DNA of 11,880 nucleotides from Planctomycetota bacterium (GTDB taxonomy: Bacteria; Planctomycetota; Phycisphaerae; WQYP01), in the NCBI GenBank assembly GCA_021828925.1, contig JAJZCT010000043.1, positions 1-11,880 of the forward strand, in the 5' to 3' direction. Positions 1-6,239 of the stretch are shown here, one piece after another (position 1 is the first letter of the stretch; each line of letters opens with the position of its first letter). The notes under the pieces were generated by a model. The model worked only from the letters and a program-made list of their open reading frames with translations, made no database searches and had not been told where the DNA came from. The position numbers and the translations under genes were made by a program.

Positions 1-1
1 G

Positions 2-844
2 ATGATTTTTGATCTGGACTCTGGTGCCAATACCCCCATCGGCCATCAGCTGTTTTCCTACACGCTGGGCGATGATTTCGCCGACGTTATCGCCCCGGCC
101 CGCACGTTTGTGCTCAAACACGAAGCCGACATGCTGCGCCAGCGCGGCTTGGGTTTGCACTTGCAGCCCGGCGATGTGCTGGTAATTGATAACGACGGCC
201 CGATCGCCACCAAATACCGTTTCCCGGATGAATGCGTGCGGCACAAAATTCTCGATATGATCGGGGATTTGTACCTGCTGGGCTGCTCAATCCGCGGAAA
301 AATTATTGCCTATAAATCCGGTCATTCGCTCAATCATGCCTTGGTGCGGAAATTAGTGTCCATGCTTCAGGCGCAGCGCCATTCCGCGTTGAGCATCCGC
401 GGGCCGGTCATGGATATTAAACAGATCACGCGCATATTGCCGCATCGCTTTCCCATGCTGCTGGTGGACCGTGTGATCGAGATGGATTCCAATAATCATG
501 CCGTGGGAATAAAAAATGTCAGCATGAATGAACCATTTTTTCAGGGGCATTATCCCGGTGCGCCGGTCATGCCGGGCGTACTGATTGTCGAAGCCATGGC
601 GCAGCTTTCCGGATTGCTTCTGGCCCGGCAACTGGAACATAGCGGAAAATTGCCGATGCTGCTATCCATGGATAAAGTTAAATTGCGCCGCCCGGTGGTA
701 CCGGGAGACCAGTTAATTCTGGAATCCGAAACGATTCGCGTAAAGGCCCGCACGGGGCATGTAAAATGCCGGGCGATGGTTGGTGATCAGTTGGCGGCCG
801 AGGCCGTGCTGAAGTTTATGCTCGTTGATGAGTCGCAAACATAA
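2..844 (+). CDS. lpxC/fabZ: Bifunctional UDP-3-O-acyl-GlcNAc deacetylase / 3-hydroxyacyl-ACP dehydratase (LpxC-FabZ fusion), 5' end outside window
   Basis: This is the C-terminal 280 residues of a fusion protein; the LpxC N-terminal domain lies upstream of the window. Residues 1 to about 125 match LpxC domain II: the Zn ligands sit in VRHKILDMIGD (H81, D85) and the general acid/base His in SGHSLNH (H108). LpxC performs the committed, zinc-dependent deacetylation in lipid A synthesis. From about residue 137 a complete FabZ hot-dog dehydratase begins (MDIKQITRILPHRFPMLLVDR), with catalytic H183 in QGHYPG and E197 in VEAMAQ; it dehydrates 3-hydroxyacyl-ACP in fatty-acid elongation. Both active sites look intact. 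The fusion is a known arrangement in Bacteroidetes and parts of the PVC group. It probably balances use of 3-hydroxyacyl-ACP between lipid A and phospholipid. The ATG at position 2 is internal and not a start. lpxA follows after 122 bp. Confidence 0.95.
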   Translation: MIFDLDSGANTPIGHQLFSYTLGDDFADVIAPARTFVLKHEADMLRQRGLGLHLQPGDVLVIDNDGPIATKYRFPDECVRHKILDMIGDLYLLGCSIRGKIIAYKSGHSLNHALVRKLVSMLQAQRHSALSIRGPVMDIKQITRILPHRFPMLLVDRVIEMDSNNHAVGIKNVSMNEPFFQGHYPGAPVMPGVLIVEAMAQLSGLLLARQLEHSGKLPMLLSMDKVKLRRPVVPGDQLILESETIRVKARTGHVKCRAMVGDQLAAEAVLKFMLVDESQT

Positions 845-901
845 AGGCCGCCTGTGGCAACGGGGAAATCAGCCTTTGGGATAGCCCACAGGTGCAACCC
901 C

Positions 902-930
902 TTGACATGGAGACGCCAAAATAATATTGG
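902..930 (+). promoter_or_regulatory. Possible sigma70-type promoter upstream of lpxA
   Basis: A perfect TTGACA (902-907) is followed 17 bp later by TATTGG (925-930), or 14 bp later by the better box TAATAT (922-927). Neither combination is ideal, but the site lies in the only sizeable gap between lpxC/fabZ and lpxA, 37-45 bp before the lpxA ATG. It could give lpxA an additional promoter inside the cluster. This is a consensus match by eye only. Confidence 0.3.
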
Positions 931-966
931 AAGCATTGAGTATTTTGAATCCTTGAGTTGGAATTT

Positions 967-1788
967 ATGCCGCAAATACATCCCATGGCCGTAGTTGAAT
1001 CCGGAGCAAAATTGGCTGATGACGTAACCGTCGGGCCGTTTGCGTATATTGGTTCAAAAGTTGTTCTTGGCCCCGGTTGCGTGGTGCATCATCGTGCTTC
1101 GATTCATGGCCATACGATTGCCGGCAGGGATAATCACTTTTTCCCCGGTTGCGTGATCGGGGGAATTCCGCAGGATCTCAAATATCGCGGCGGCGATTGC
1201 CGGGTTTTAATCGGGGATAACAACCGCTTCCGCGAACTGGTCACCGTGAATATGGGCACTGAAGATGGTGGCGGCGTAACGGAAATCGGCAACGGTAATC
1301 TGCTGATGGCCAATGTGCATATCGCGCATGATTGCTTCGTTCGCAATAAGTGCATTTTTGCCAACAACGTGATGCTAGCCGGACATATTGAAGTCGAAGA
1401 TGGGGCCGTACTTTCCGGGGCCGTGGCCGTAACGCATTTTGTCAGTATCGGGCAATATTCCTTTATCGGCGGGGTGGCGGTGGTGGTGCACGATGTGCCG
1501 CCGTTTCTTACGGTTGATGGCCGCCCCGCCTCCATACGCGGCTTAAACCGCGTGGGGCTGAAGCGGCGCGGCTTCGATGAAAAACAAATTGAACCGATCA
1601 AGGAAGCCTACCGGCTGCTGTATCGTAAAGGGACACCCCTGGCCATCGGAGCGGTGGAGCTGGAAAAACTGTATCCCGGCAACGCGGAGATCAACACCAT
1701 GCTGTCATTTATCCGCCGGGCCGCCGAAGGGAAATTTGGCCGCTACCGGGAATCCTTGCGCGGGAAAACGCCATGGAGTGGCGACTGA
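967..1788 (+). CDS. lpxA: UDP-N-acetylglucosamine acyltransferase LpxA
   Basis: LpxA transfers a 3-hydroxyacyl chain from ACP to UDP-GlcNAc, the first step of lipid A synthesis, in the cytoplasm. The 273-residue product shows the left-handed beta-helix hexapeptide pattern through about residue 190. It carries the family signature GGIPQDLKY (about 65-73) and NLLMANVHIAHD (111-122), with catalytic H121. Downstream is DVPPF and then the C-terminal helical domain starting GLNRVGLKRRGF, as in E. coli LpxA (262 aa). I chose the ATG at 967; a TTG at 958 would add MEF. No strong Shine-Dalgarno precedes either start. It is downstream of lpxC/fabZ and upstream of a Gfo/Idh oxidoreductase, which raises the possibility of a 3-amino-sugar substrate. 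Acyl-chain length and O- versus N-acylation cannot be read from the sequence here. Confidence 0.95.
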   Translation: MPQIHPMAVVESGAKLADDVTVGPFAYIGSKVVLGPGCVVHHRASIHGHTIAGRDNHFFPGCVIGGIPQDLKYRGGDCRVLIGDNNRFRELVTVNMGTEDGGGVTEIGNGNLLMANVHIAHDCFVRNKCIFANNVMLAGHIEVEDGAVLSGAVAVTHFVSIGQYSFIGGVAVVVHDVPPFLTVDGRPASIRGLNRVGLKRRGFDEKQIEPIKEAYRLLYRKGTPLAIGAVELEKLYPGNAEINTMLSFIRRAAEGKFGRYRESLRGKTPWSGD

Positions 1789-1835
1789 CCGCTGCTCCGA
1801 TGCCGCACCGTGCACGCTGTCCAGTTTGCGTAACA

Positions 1836-1914
1836 GGGTGCCCTTGCAGGCCGCCATTTCACTTGTTCACGGGCCGTTTGGCCAAGCCGCCCGTATAGCC
1901 GCACGCGGGCACCC
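1836..1914 (+). promoter_or_regulatory. Nested inverted repeats in the leader of the Gfo/Idh gene
   Basis: The 145-bp gap between lpxA and the next gene contains an outer inverted repeat, GGGTGCCC (1836-1843) with GGGCACCC (1907-1914). It encloses a second one, ACGGGC (1869-1874) with GCCCGT (1889-1894). In a transcript these could form a two-tier stem ending just before the AGGAG at 1921-1925. It may affect translation or mRNA stability. No U-tract follows, so it is not a standard terminator, and it matches no riboswitch class I know. Confidence 0.25.
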
Positions 1915-1920
1915 CAGCAA

Positions 1921-1925
1921 AGGAG
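1921..1925 (+). promoter_or_regulatory. Shine-Dalgarno fixing the start of the Gfo/Idh gene
   Basis: AGGAG lies 8 bases before the ATG at 1934. It decides against reading the gene from the open frame that runs back to 1577 through the end of lpxA. Confidence 0.75.
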
Positions 1926-1933
1926 TCCTAAAG

Positions 1934-2971
1934 ATGACCCAACAAAATTCTCAGGCATCGTTATCTACCGCAGTCATTGGTGCCGGGCGTATGGGCGGCC
2001 ACCACGCCCGCATTTATGCCTCCTTACCTGACGCGCACCTGATGGGCATTGTAGATACCGATTTATCACGTGCTCAGGCTTTGGCCCAGCAATACAATTG
2101 CCCCGCGTATGGCTCCATTGAAGCGCTGCTGGCGGCGTGCCCGAACCTTCAGGCCGCCAGCATTTCCACGCCGACCATTTATCATCGGGCCCTTGCGGAA
2201 ACGCTTTTGAGCCGCAACATCGACACGCTTATTGAAAAGCCTCTGGCACCCAGCGTTGCTGACGCCCAGGCTTTGGTGAACCTGGCCCGGACTCGGAAAT
2301 GCGTGTTACAGGTGGGGCATTCGGAACGTTTTAATCCCGTGGTTCGCGCCTTAAGCCAACACCGCCTTGATCCGCGGTTTATTGAAGTACATCGCATCAG
2401 CCCGATGCGCTTTCGCAGCGTGGACATCGGCGTGGTGCTGGATTTGATGATCCATGATATTGATATTGTCCATCACTTTGTGCGTTCCCCGGTTGCCTCC
2501 ATAGCCGCTGTCGGCGTGGCAGTCATTGGACGGCATGAAGATGTTGCCAACGCGCGCATCGTATTTGCCAACGGATGCGTGGCCAACATTACCGCGTCAC
2601 GCCTTGCGATGAAAACCGAACGCCGCATGAGGCTCTTCAGCCCGGATGCGTATGTGAGTGTGGATTATCAGAAAAAAGCCGGCGTGGTCATTCACAAAAC
2701 CGCCAATCAGGCGCAACTGGAGATTCTTCAGCAACAACTTGCCGCGGAAGAACCCCCGGATTTATCGAATCTCGATTACACCGAATTGGTGCATGTGGAT
2801 CAATTGGAAATTGATGATCAGGAACCTTTGAAGCTGCAATTGCAATCATTCTTACACGCCGTGCGCACCCGCAGCGAACCGGTCGTCACCGGTGAAGACG
2901 GCACCTTCGCCGTGGATGTCGCCACGCGGATTACCCAAGCCATCGCCCAGCACCAGAGCAATGGTTCCTGA
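1934..2971 (+). CDS. Gfo/Idh/MocA-family NAD(P)-dependent oxidoreductase, possible UDP-GlcNAc 3-dehydrogenase (GnnA-like)
   Basis: The 345-residue protein has the standard Gfo/Idh/MocA layout. An N-terminal Rossmann fold carries AVIGAGRMGGHH (13-24), with an acidic residue at the end of beta-2 (VDTD, 40-43), and the family EKP motif (101-103). The C-terminal alpha/beta domain has GHSERFNP (128-135) and DLMIHDID (170-177), which supplies the catalytic Asp/His. The length is typical. It follows lpxA in the same direction with its own ribosome binding site. In organisms such as Leptospira and Acidithiobacillus, GnnA, a member of this family, oxidises UDP-GlcNAc at C3 before transamination by GnnB, giving lipid A with N-linked primary acyl chains. 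The context makes that role plausible here, but no GnnB aminotransferase is in the window and the substrate is not proven. Another nucleotide-sugar dehydrogenase is the main alternative. Confidence 0.88.
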   Translation: MTQQNSQASLSTAVIGAGRMGGHHARIYASLPDAHLMGIVDTDLSRAQALAQQYNCPAYGSIEALLAACPNLQAASISTPTIYHRALAETLLSRNIDTLIEKPLAPSVADAQALVNLARTRKCVLQVGHSERFNPVVRALSQHRLDPRFIEVHRISPMRFRSVDIGVVLDLMIHDIDIVHHFVRSPVASIAAVGVAVIGRHEDVANARIVFANGCVANITASRLAMKTERRMRLFSPDAYVSVDYQKKAGVVIHKTANQAQLEILQQQLAAEEPPDLSNLDYTELVHVDQLEIDDQEPLKLQLQSFLHAVRTRSEPVVTGEDGTFAVDVATRITQAIAQHQSNGS

Positions 2972-2998
2972 AGGCGGTGGACTTTGGTGCTCGTCATC

Positions 2999-3018
2999 AA
3001 TGTATGTACACGTACATT
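2999..3018. repeat. Short palindromic hairpin/operator-like site after the Gfo/Idh gene
   Basis: AATGTA (2999-3004) pairs with TACATT (3013-3018). An overlapping, tighter palindrome is ATGTAC-ac-GTACAT (3004-3017). It sits 28 bp past the stop at 2971 and is followed by a T-rich stretch. It could be a weak terminator for the lipid A genes or a binding site for a dimeric regulator. Confidence 0.3.
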
Positions 3019-3310
3019 ATTCTCCTTGTTTCGCGCCCACAACGCCCTCGGCCCTCCGTCAATCCTGAATTCTGGGTGTGACAGAGCACCGGCGCTGATT
3101 CGCTCGGAATCATTGCGGTATTGGTGATGCCGACCGGCGAGGGGAAATAACGCGAATGCGTGAAATTCATCGTTTCAATCGAAAGGCACGGAAATTACTG
3201 GCAATCAGTAAGTACACGGGTTGTCGTTTGCAGCAGTGAGCTTGGCCCCCCGGCGGCTGGCGGGGTATGATGTAAGCGTTAAAACAACTTCGGCCTTTTT
3301 TAGGCGGGTT

Positions 3311-4267
3311 ATGGTTGCACTGGACGGACAATTTCACCACGACGCCGAGGTTACAGGTTACGGGTTACAGGGGACAGGGGCGCGACGAGTATTCAGGAGT
3401 TGGGAGTTAGGAGTTAGAAGGCTTTGGAATCGCTGCGCCGCTGAATGCGAGATGCCGGACGCAGGTTACGGGTTACAGCGGGACGGGGAATCTGTCGAGG
3501 TTTTCAGTGATCATGGCCCACGGACCACGGATCAAAAATTTGGAAATTCCGATGATTTGTTCATTGATCAGTGCTCATTGATATTTGAGCGAAGCGCCGG
3601 TGCCAATGACATAATCTTCTGCGGCTACCGCTACGACCCGGAAACGTCATTTTATTACGTCCGCAATCGCAGCTACTGCCCCACCCTTGGCCGCTGGCTG
3701 CAACGCGATCCGATCGGCTACGCCGGCGGCGTGAATTTATATGAGTATGCGGGGGGACGGGTGGTGATGGATGGTGATCCGTTTGGTTACGAAGGCGTTC
3801 CGCTAGGCTCGCTCGCACGGGTTTCGCCGCGCGGCCCGGGGCGGTGCTGTGCCTACACCGGAGCTTGGCGGCTGAAGGCGGGACCGTTCCGACCCGGGCT
3901 GGGAATCCTAGGAGGGCTTTGGCTGATTTTCTATGAGCTCAATCACCCGCAATTGCACCTGCACCTGTTCCACCTAGCAAAGCGCTATCAGTGCGAATGT
4001 CTCATGATGTGTGCAACGTCGGGGCAGGGAAAGGCTGGCCCGGGTTTCCCCGGAGTATACGGTTCTTGGAATGCCACTGGGCGGGAAGGCAATATACCGA
4101 TTTCGCCCCAGGCGGCGTGGGAGTTGGCTCAACTTGAGGAAATGCTGGCTGGGGGGAGGCCAACAAAACGGGAGATCCGCCGGGCTGCTGCGGCAATCCG
4201 GAATATGGTCAAACATGCCGAAGGGCGGTGTGGGGCGCACTGCCAAAGGCTTGCTCGAGGAAGATAA
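3311..4267 (+). CDS. Orphan Rhs core fragment with an unrecognised C-terminal (putative toxin) domain
   Basis: From the ATG at 3311 the product is 318 aa. Residues 97 to about 160 are an Rhs repeat-associated core: YRYDPETSFYYVRNRSY, LGRWLQRDPIGYAGG, NLYEYAGG and a closing DPFGYE in place of the usual DPxG. Everything before residue 90 is encoded by the flanking repeat and is probably not real protein. The large YD-repeat shell of full Rhs proteins is missing, so this is an orphan tip or displaced cassette. The variable C-terminal part (about 161-318) has a hydrophobic stretch (GLGILGGLWLIF, about 195-206), clustered cysteines C228/C230/C234 (CECLMMC) and C307/H310/C311 (GRCGAHC), and a basic helical segment between them. 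I do not recognise a toxin family. The start is uncertain: the open frame extends to a TTG at 3221, and the only ribosome-binding hint is a weak AGGCGG at 3302-3307. By Rhs logic the C-terminal domain could be a contact-dependent toxin, but expression is doubtful. Confidence 0.65.
   Translation: MVALDGQFHHDAEVTGYGLQGTGARRVFRSWELGVRRLWNRCAAECEMPDAGYGLQRDGESVEVFSDHGPRTTDQKFGNSDDLFIDQCSLIFERSAGANDIIFCGYRYDPETSFYYVRNRSYCPTLGRWLQRDPIGYAGGVNLYEYAGGRVVMDGDPFGYEGVPLGSLARVSPRGPGRCCAYTGAWRLKAGPFRPGLGILGGLWLIFYELNHPQLHLHLFHLAKRYQCECLMMCATSGQGKAGPGFPGVYGSWNATGREGNIPISPQAAWELAQLEEMLAGGRPTKREIRRAAAAIRNMVKHAEGRCGAHCQRLARGR
3348..3382 (+). repeat. Heptanucleotide tandem repeat, GGTTAC family
   Basis: There are five consecutive 7-bp units: AGGTTAC, AGGTTAC, GGGTTAC, AGGGGAC and a degenerate AGGGGCG. 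The same family recurs at 3463-3483 and in the right-hand copy at 6153-6187. The organisation resembles the short tandemly repeated (STRR) heptamers described in cyanobacteria, but the unit sequences differ from the ones I recall. Confidence 0.75.
3395..3415 (+). repeat. Heptanucleotide tandem repeat, GGAGTT family
   Basis: AGGAGTT, GGGAGTT and AGGAGTT run in tandem, with a decayed fourth unit AGAAGGC. This family occurs only in the left copy, inside the segment missing from the right copy. Confidence 0.65.
3463..3483 (+). repeat. Second GGTTAC-family heptamer tract
   Basis: AGGTTAC, GGGTTAC and AGCGGGA form a tract. It has the same unit family as 3348-3382 and matches the end of the tract in the right copy, where AGCGGGT follows GGGTTAC. 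This suggests recombination or slippage between tracts created the length difference between the two long repeats. Confidence 0.6.
3515..3535 (+). repeat. Heptanucleotide tandem repeat, GGACCAC family
   Basis: GGCCCAC, GGACCAC and GGATCAA lie in tandem. The counterpart in the right copy is at 6219-6239. Confidence 0.55.
3561..3581 (+). repeat. Heptanucleotide tandem repeat, TCATTGA family
   Basis: TCATTGA, TCAGTGC and TCATTGA lie just beyond the end of the left long repeat, immediately before the Rhs core coding sequence. They are absent from the corresponding place after the right copy, so they travel with the Rhs side of the junction. Confidence 0.5.
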
Positions 4268-4362
4268 AGCCGCCAGCTGGCCCAGGAAGAGCCTTTTGTG
4301 CTCCGCCATGAATCTTGGGAGCCTGCGTGCCCCGAATTTCACGCCTGCGGCGGCCAATTTTC

Positions 4363-4367
4363 GGAGG
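4363..4367 (+). promoter_or_regulatory. Shine-Dalgarno of the membrane-propeller gene
   Basis: GGAGG lies 8 bases before the ATG at 4376, one of the best ribosome binding sites in the window. It selects this start over the in-frame GTG at 4298. Confidence 0.7.
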
Positions 4368-4375
4368 AATATAGA

Positions 4376-5968
4376 ATGGGATCAGAACCCAGTTCATCGA
4401 TTGAGCGACCATCCTATCTGGTGCGGCGCAGTAGTGTCCTGTCGGCCGTATCACTCTCACTTACTGTTATGGCGTGGTTTTATGCCCCGGGGCATTTATT
4501 TTACTATGTCGCGGCGTTTCTCCGTCCATTATTTGCCCAATACACACGTGCGGCCTGCGGCTCATCGATCCCCTTGGCCGCAACCGTTTTTGGACTCTGG
4601 GCCATTTCCATCGGCAGGCGTGTATGTGGAACGGCGTGGTTTATCATTGCTATTATTTCCATTCTTGTTTCCGGTAATCTGGTGGCCGCTAACTTCTATG
4701 TATCGTCCGCCCTGCCGCATCTAGCGCCAAGTTTTTGGACACGGGCCAGCGGTGCAGTGGGCGCAACGCCTGGAAAGCGGCGGCTACCGCAGATCAGCGG
4801 ATGGAAGCCGACGGTCGTTTTGAAAATAAAGGGACGGAGTGCTTTCCTGCCGTCAGGACCAGGCCCGCGCCCCCGGCTGGGGACGGGGGTAGCGTGGACG
4901 CAGGGAGACTACGCTGTTGCATCGCCAACCCGAAGTTTCGGCCTCGTGGCGTGGCAACGGCCCCTCTCACCCCAAAGCCACATTGCGACGATTCCCTACC
5001 GATCGGGAGGATTTGTTGGAACGGCGTCGCCCACCGGGCTAATCGCGCGTAAGCATTCAATCGGCGTGGGCTACTTTTGGAAGGGTAGGCATGGGGCCAA
5101 TCCCCGTTTGGACGTGGACTGGTATTCCCGAAAGGGCCTTAAGTTTCTCCATTTTTACAGGATTGTGCTGCGGGGCGTGCGTAACGAGGGCATTCACCTG
5201 CTAGCGCCGCCTGATGGAAATTGGTTTGCAACCATTCCCGCCGTCGCAGCGAAGGGTGCTCAAGCGCGGATCCGCATCTGGAATACCCAAAACGGAAAGC
5301 CGCTGCCCGTACATTTTCCACTTCTTCGCCAGCGGCACAACTCGGCATTTTGCAACAGCGGTGCGTTGGGCTGGGTTGATGGGAGCGAACAGCTTTACCT
5401 CGCCCGGCTGGGATCCCAGCCGGGCGGACGGGCGGTTGTCCGCCAGATGGTGCTTGGCCGAGGGCCGTTGCGATGCGGTGCGATGTCGCCCGATGGCAAG
5501 CGGCTGCTTCTGATTTCACGCACTAACAGATACTTCCCTGGCCGGGTTACTATAATCATGGCACCGACTTCCGGAACCGGTGAGATGGAAGTCATGCGGT
5601 ATCTTAGGACAGGCGGTTCCATCGCCGCTCCTGTTTTCTCACCCGACTCGCACTTTGCCGCGTTTGCACTCATCGCGGTCAAGGGTCCCATCTTCAGAGG
5701 AATCGATCTGATTCTGGTCCGCGCGCGGGGGCTTCGTGTTGTACACTGGGCTCACATCCCAATGGTGCAATTGCCTCGGGCCCTGTCGTTCTCCCCGGAC
5801 GGTCGGCAGGTTGCGCTCGTGACTGATCATCAGATATTCATTTTTAACACTTCAGGCAGCCAAAAGGGCCTCTCTCTTGCCGGATTGCCGCTTTCCGGCA
5901 CGCGGAGAATACCGTTGCCCCAGCAATCCCGCGCATTGCCCCCGAGGCCCAGACACACGAAAAGGTGA
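4376..5968 (+). CDS. Membrane-anchored WD40/TolB-like beta-propeller protein of unknown function
   Basis: The 530-residue protein has an N-terminal membrane part with hydrophobic segments at about 19-38, 41-56, 64-80 and 84-106. A soluble region follows, whose C-terminal half carries propeller-blade signatures: MSPDGKRLLLIS (from 370), FSPDSHFAAFAL (from 421) and FSPDGRQVALV (from 472). The three are spaced exactly 51 residues apart, as expected for successive PD40/WD40-like blades. The propeller probably faces the periplasm or cytoplasm as a binding platform; no catalytic motif is visible. It starts 108 bp after the Rhs fragment, in the same direction, and both lie between the two long direct repeats. 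That position is where an Rhs immunity gene would sit, but immunity proteins are usually smaller, so this role is speculative. Stray, unrelated cargo carried with the Rhs tip is equally possible. Confidence 0.7.
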   Translation: MGSEPSSSIERPSYLVRRSSVLSAVSLSLTVMAWFYAPGHLFYYVAAFLRPLFAQYTRAACGSSIPLAATVFGLWAISIGRRVCGTAWFIIAIISILVSGNLVAANFYVSSALPHLAPSFWTRASGAVGATPGKRRLPQISGWKPTVVLKIKGRSAFLPSGPGPRPRLGTGVAWTQGDYAVASPTRSFGLVAWQRPLSPQSHIATIPYRSGGFVGTASPTGLIARKHSIGVGYFWKGRHGANPRLDVDWYSRKGLKFLHFYRIVLRGVRNEGIHLLAPPDGNWFATIPAVAAKGAQARIRIWNTQNGKPLPVHFPLLRQRHNSAFCNSGALGWVDGSEQLYLARLGSQPGGRAVVRQMVLGRGPLRCGAMSPDGKRLLLISRTNRYFPGRVTIIMAPTSGTGEMEVMRYLRTGGSIAAPVFSPDSHFAAFALIAVKGPIFRGIDLILVRARGLRVVHWAHIPMVQLPRALSFSPDGRQVALVTDHQIFIFNTSGSQKGLSLAGLPLSGTRRIPLPQQSRALPPRPRHTKR

Positions 5969-6152
5969 CGTCCGCCCATTCGCCGGGCGGGCACGGAAAT
6001 GAAGGGCAGACAGTAAGTACACGGGTTTCATTTGGCGGCAATTCGCTTGGCCCCCTGAGGTTGGCGGGGTATGATTCAAGCCCCAGAATACCGTTGGTCT
6101 TTTCTCGGACAGATTATGGTCGCACTGAACGAACAATTTCACCACAACGCCG

Positions 6153-6187
6153 AGGTTACAGGGGACGGGTTACGGGTTACAGCGGGT
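6153..6187 (+). repeat. GGTTAC-family heptamer tract in the right repeat
   Basis: AGGTTAC, AGGGGAC, GGGTTAC, GGGTTAC and AGCGGGT form five units. The unit order differs from the left copy, which indicates slippage or unequal recombination since the copies separated. Confidence 0.7.
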
Positions 6188-6218
6188 CGGAATATCTGTG
6201 GACGTTTTCAGTGATCAT

Positions 6219-6239
6219 GGACCAATGACCACGGATCAA
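6219..6239 (+). repeat. GGACCAC-family heptamer tract in the right repeat
   Basis: GGACCAA, TGACCAC and GGATCAA are aligned with 3515-3535 in the left copy. Confidence 0.5.

Larger units (their letters stand above)
3185..3554 (+). repeat. Left imperfect direct repeat bounding the Rhs island
   Basis: This copy and 5990-6257 share ordered blocks: GGCACGGAAAT, then CAGTAAGTACACGGG (3206-3220), CTTGGCCCCC, GGCGGGGTATGAT, ATTTCACCAC-ACGCCGAGGTTACAG and TTTTCAGTGATCATGG, ending ATCAAAAATTTGGAA.TTCCGATG. The left copy is about 100 bp longer because of an internal segment (roughly 3385-3465) carrying an extra heptamer tract. The two copies differ by a 1-bp indel between the GGTATGAT block and the following TTATGGT block, so the reading frame is not conserved; this argues the repeat itself is non-coding. 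It also fills most of the gap between the Gfo/Idh gene and the Rhs fragment. The remaining gap sequence, 2972-3184, shows only the palindrome above. Confidence 0.8.

Noticed and set aside
841..900. Terminator after lpxC/fabZ (CCTGTGG with CCACAGG)
   Set aside because: The stem is 7 bp with a loop of about 29 nt and no T-run follows; this is too weak to call.
1577..1933. Open-frame extension of the Gfo/Idh gene back into lpxA
   Set aside because: The encoded residues look random and arginine/proline-rich, while AGGAG at 1921-1925 and the ATG at 1934 fit the family start exactly.
3348..3581. CRISPR array
   Set aside because: The units are 7 bp and contiguous with no spacers, there are no cas genes, and the unit sequence changes between tracts.
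4011..4724. Plus-strand 237-aa open frame across the Rhs / propeller junction
   Set aside because: It overlaps two better-supported frames, has no recognisable motif and its composition looks like an out-of-frame shadow.
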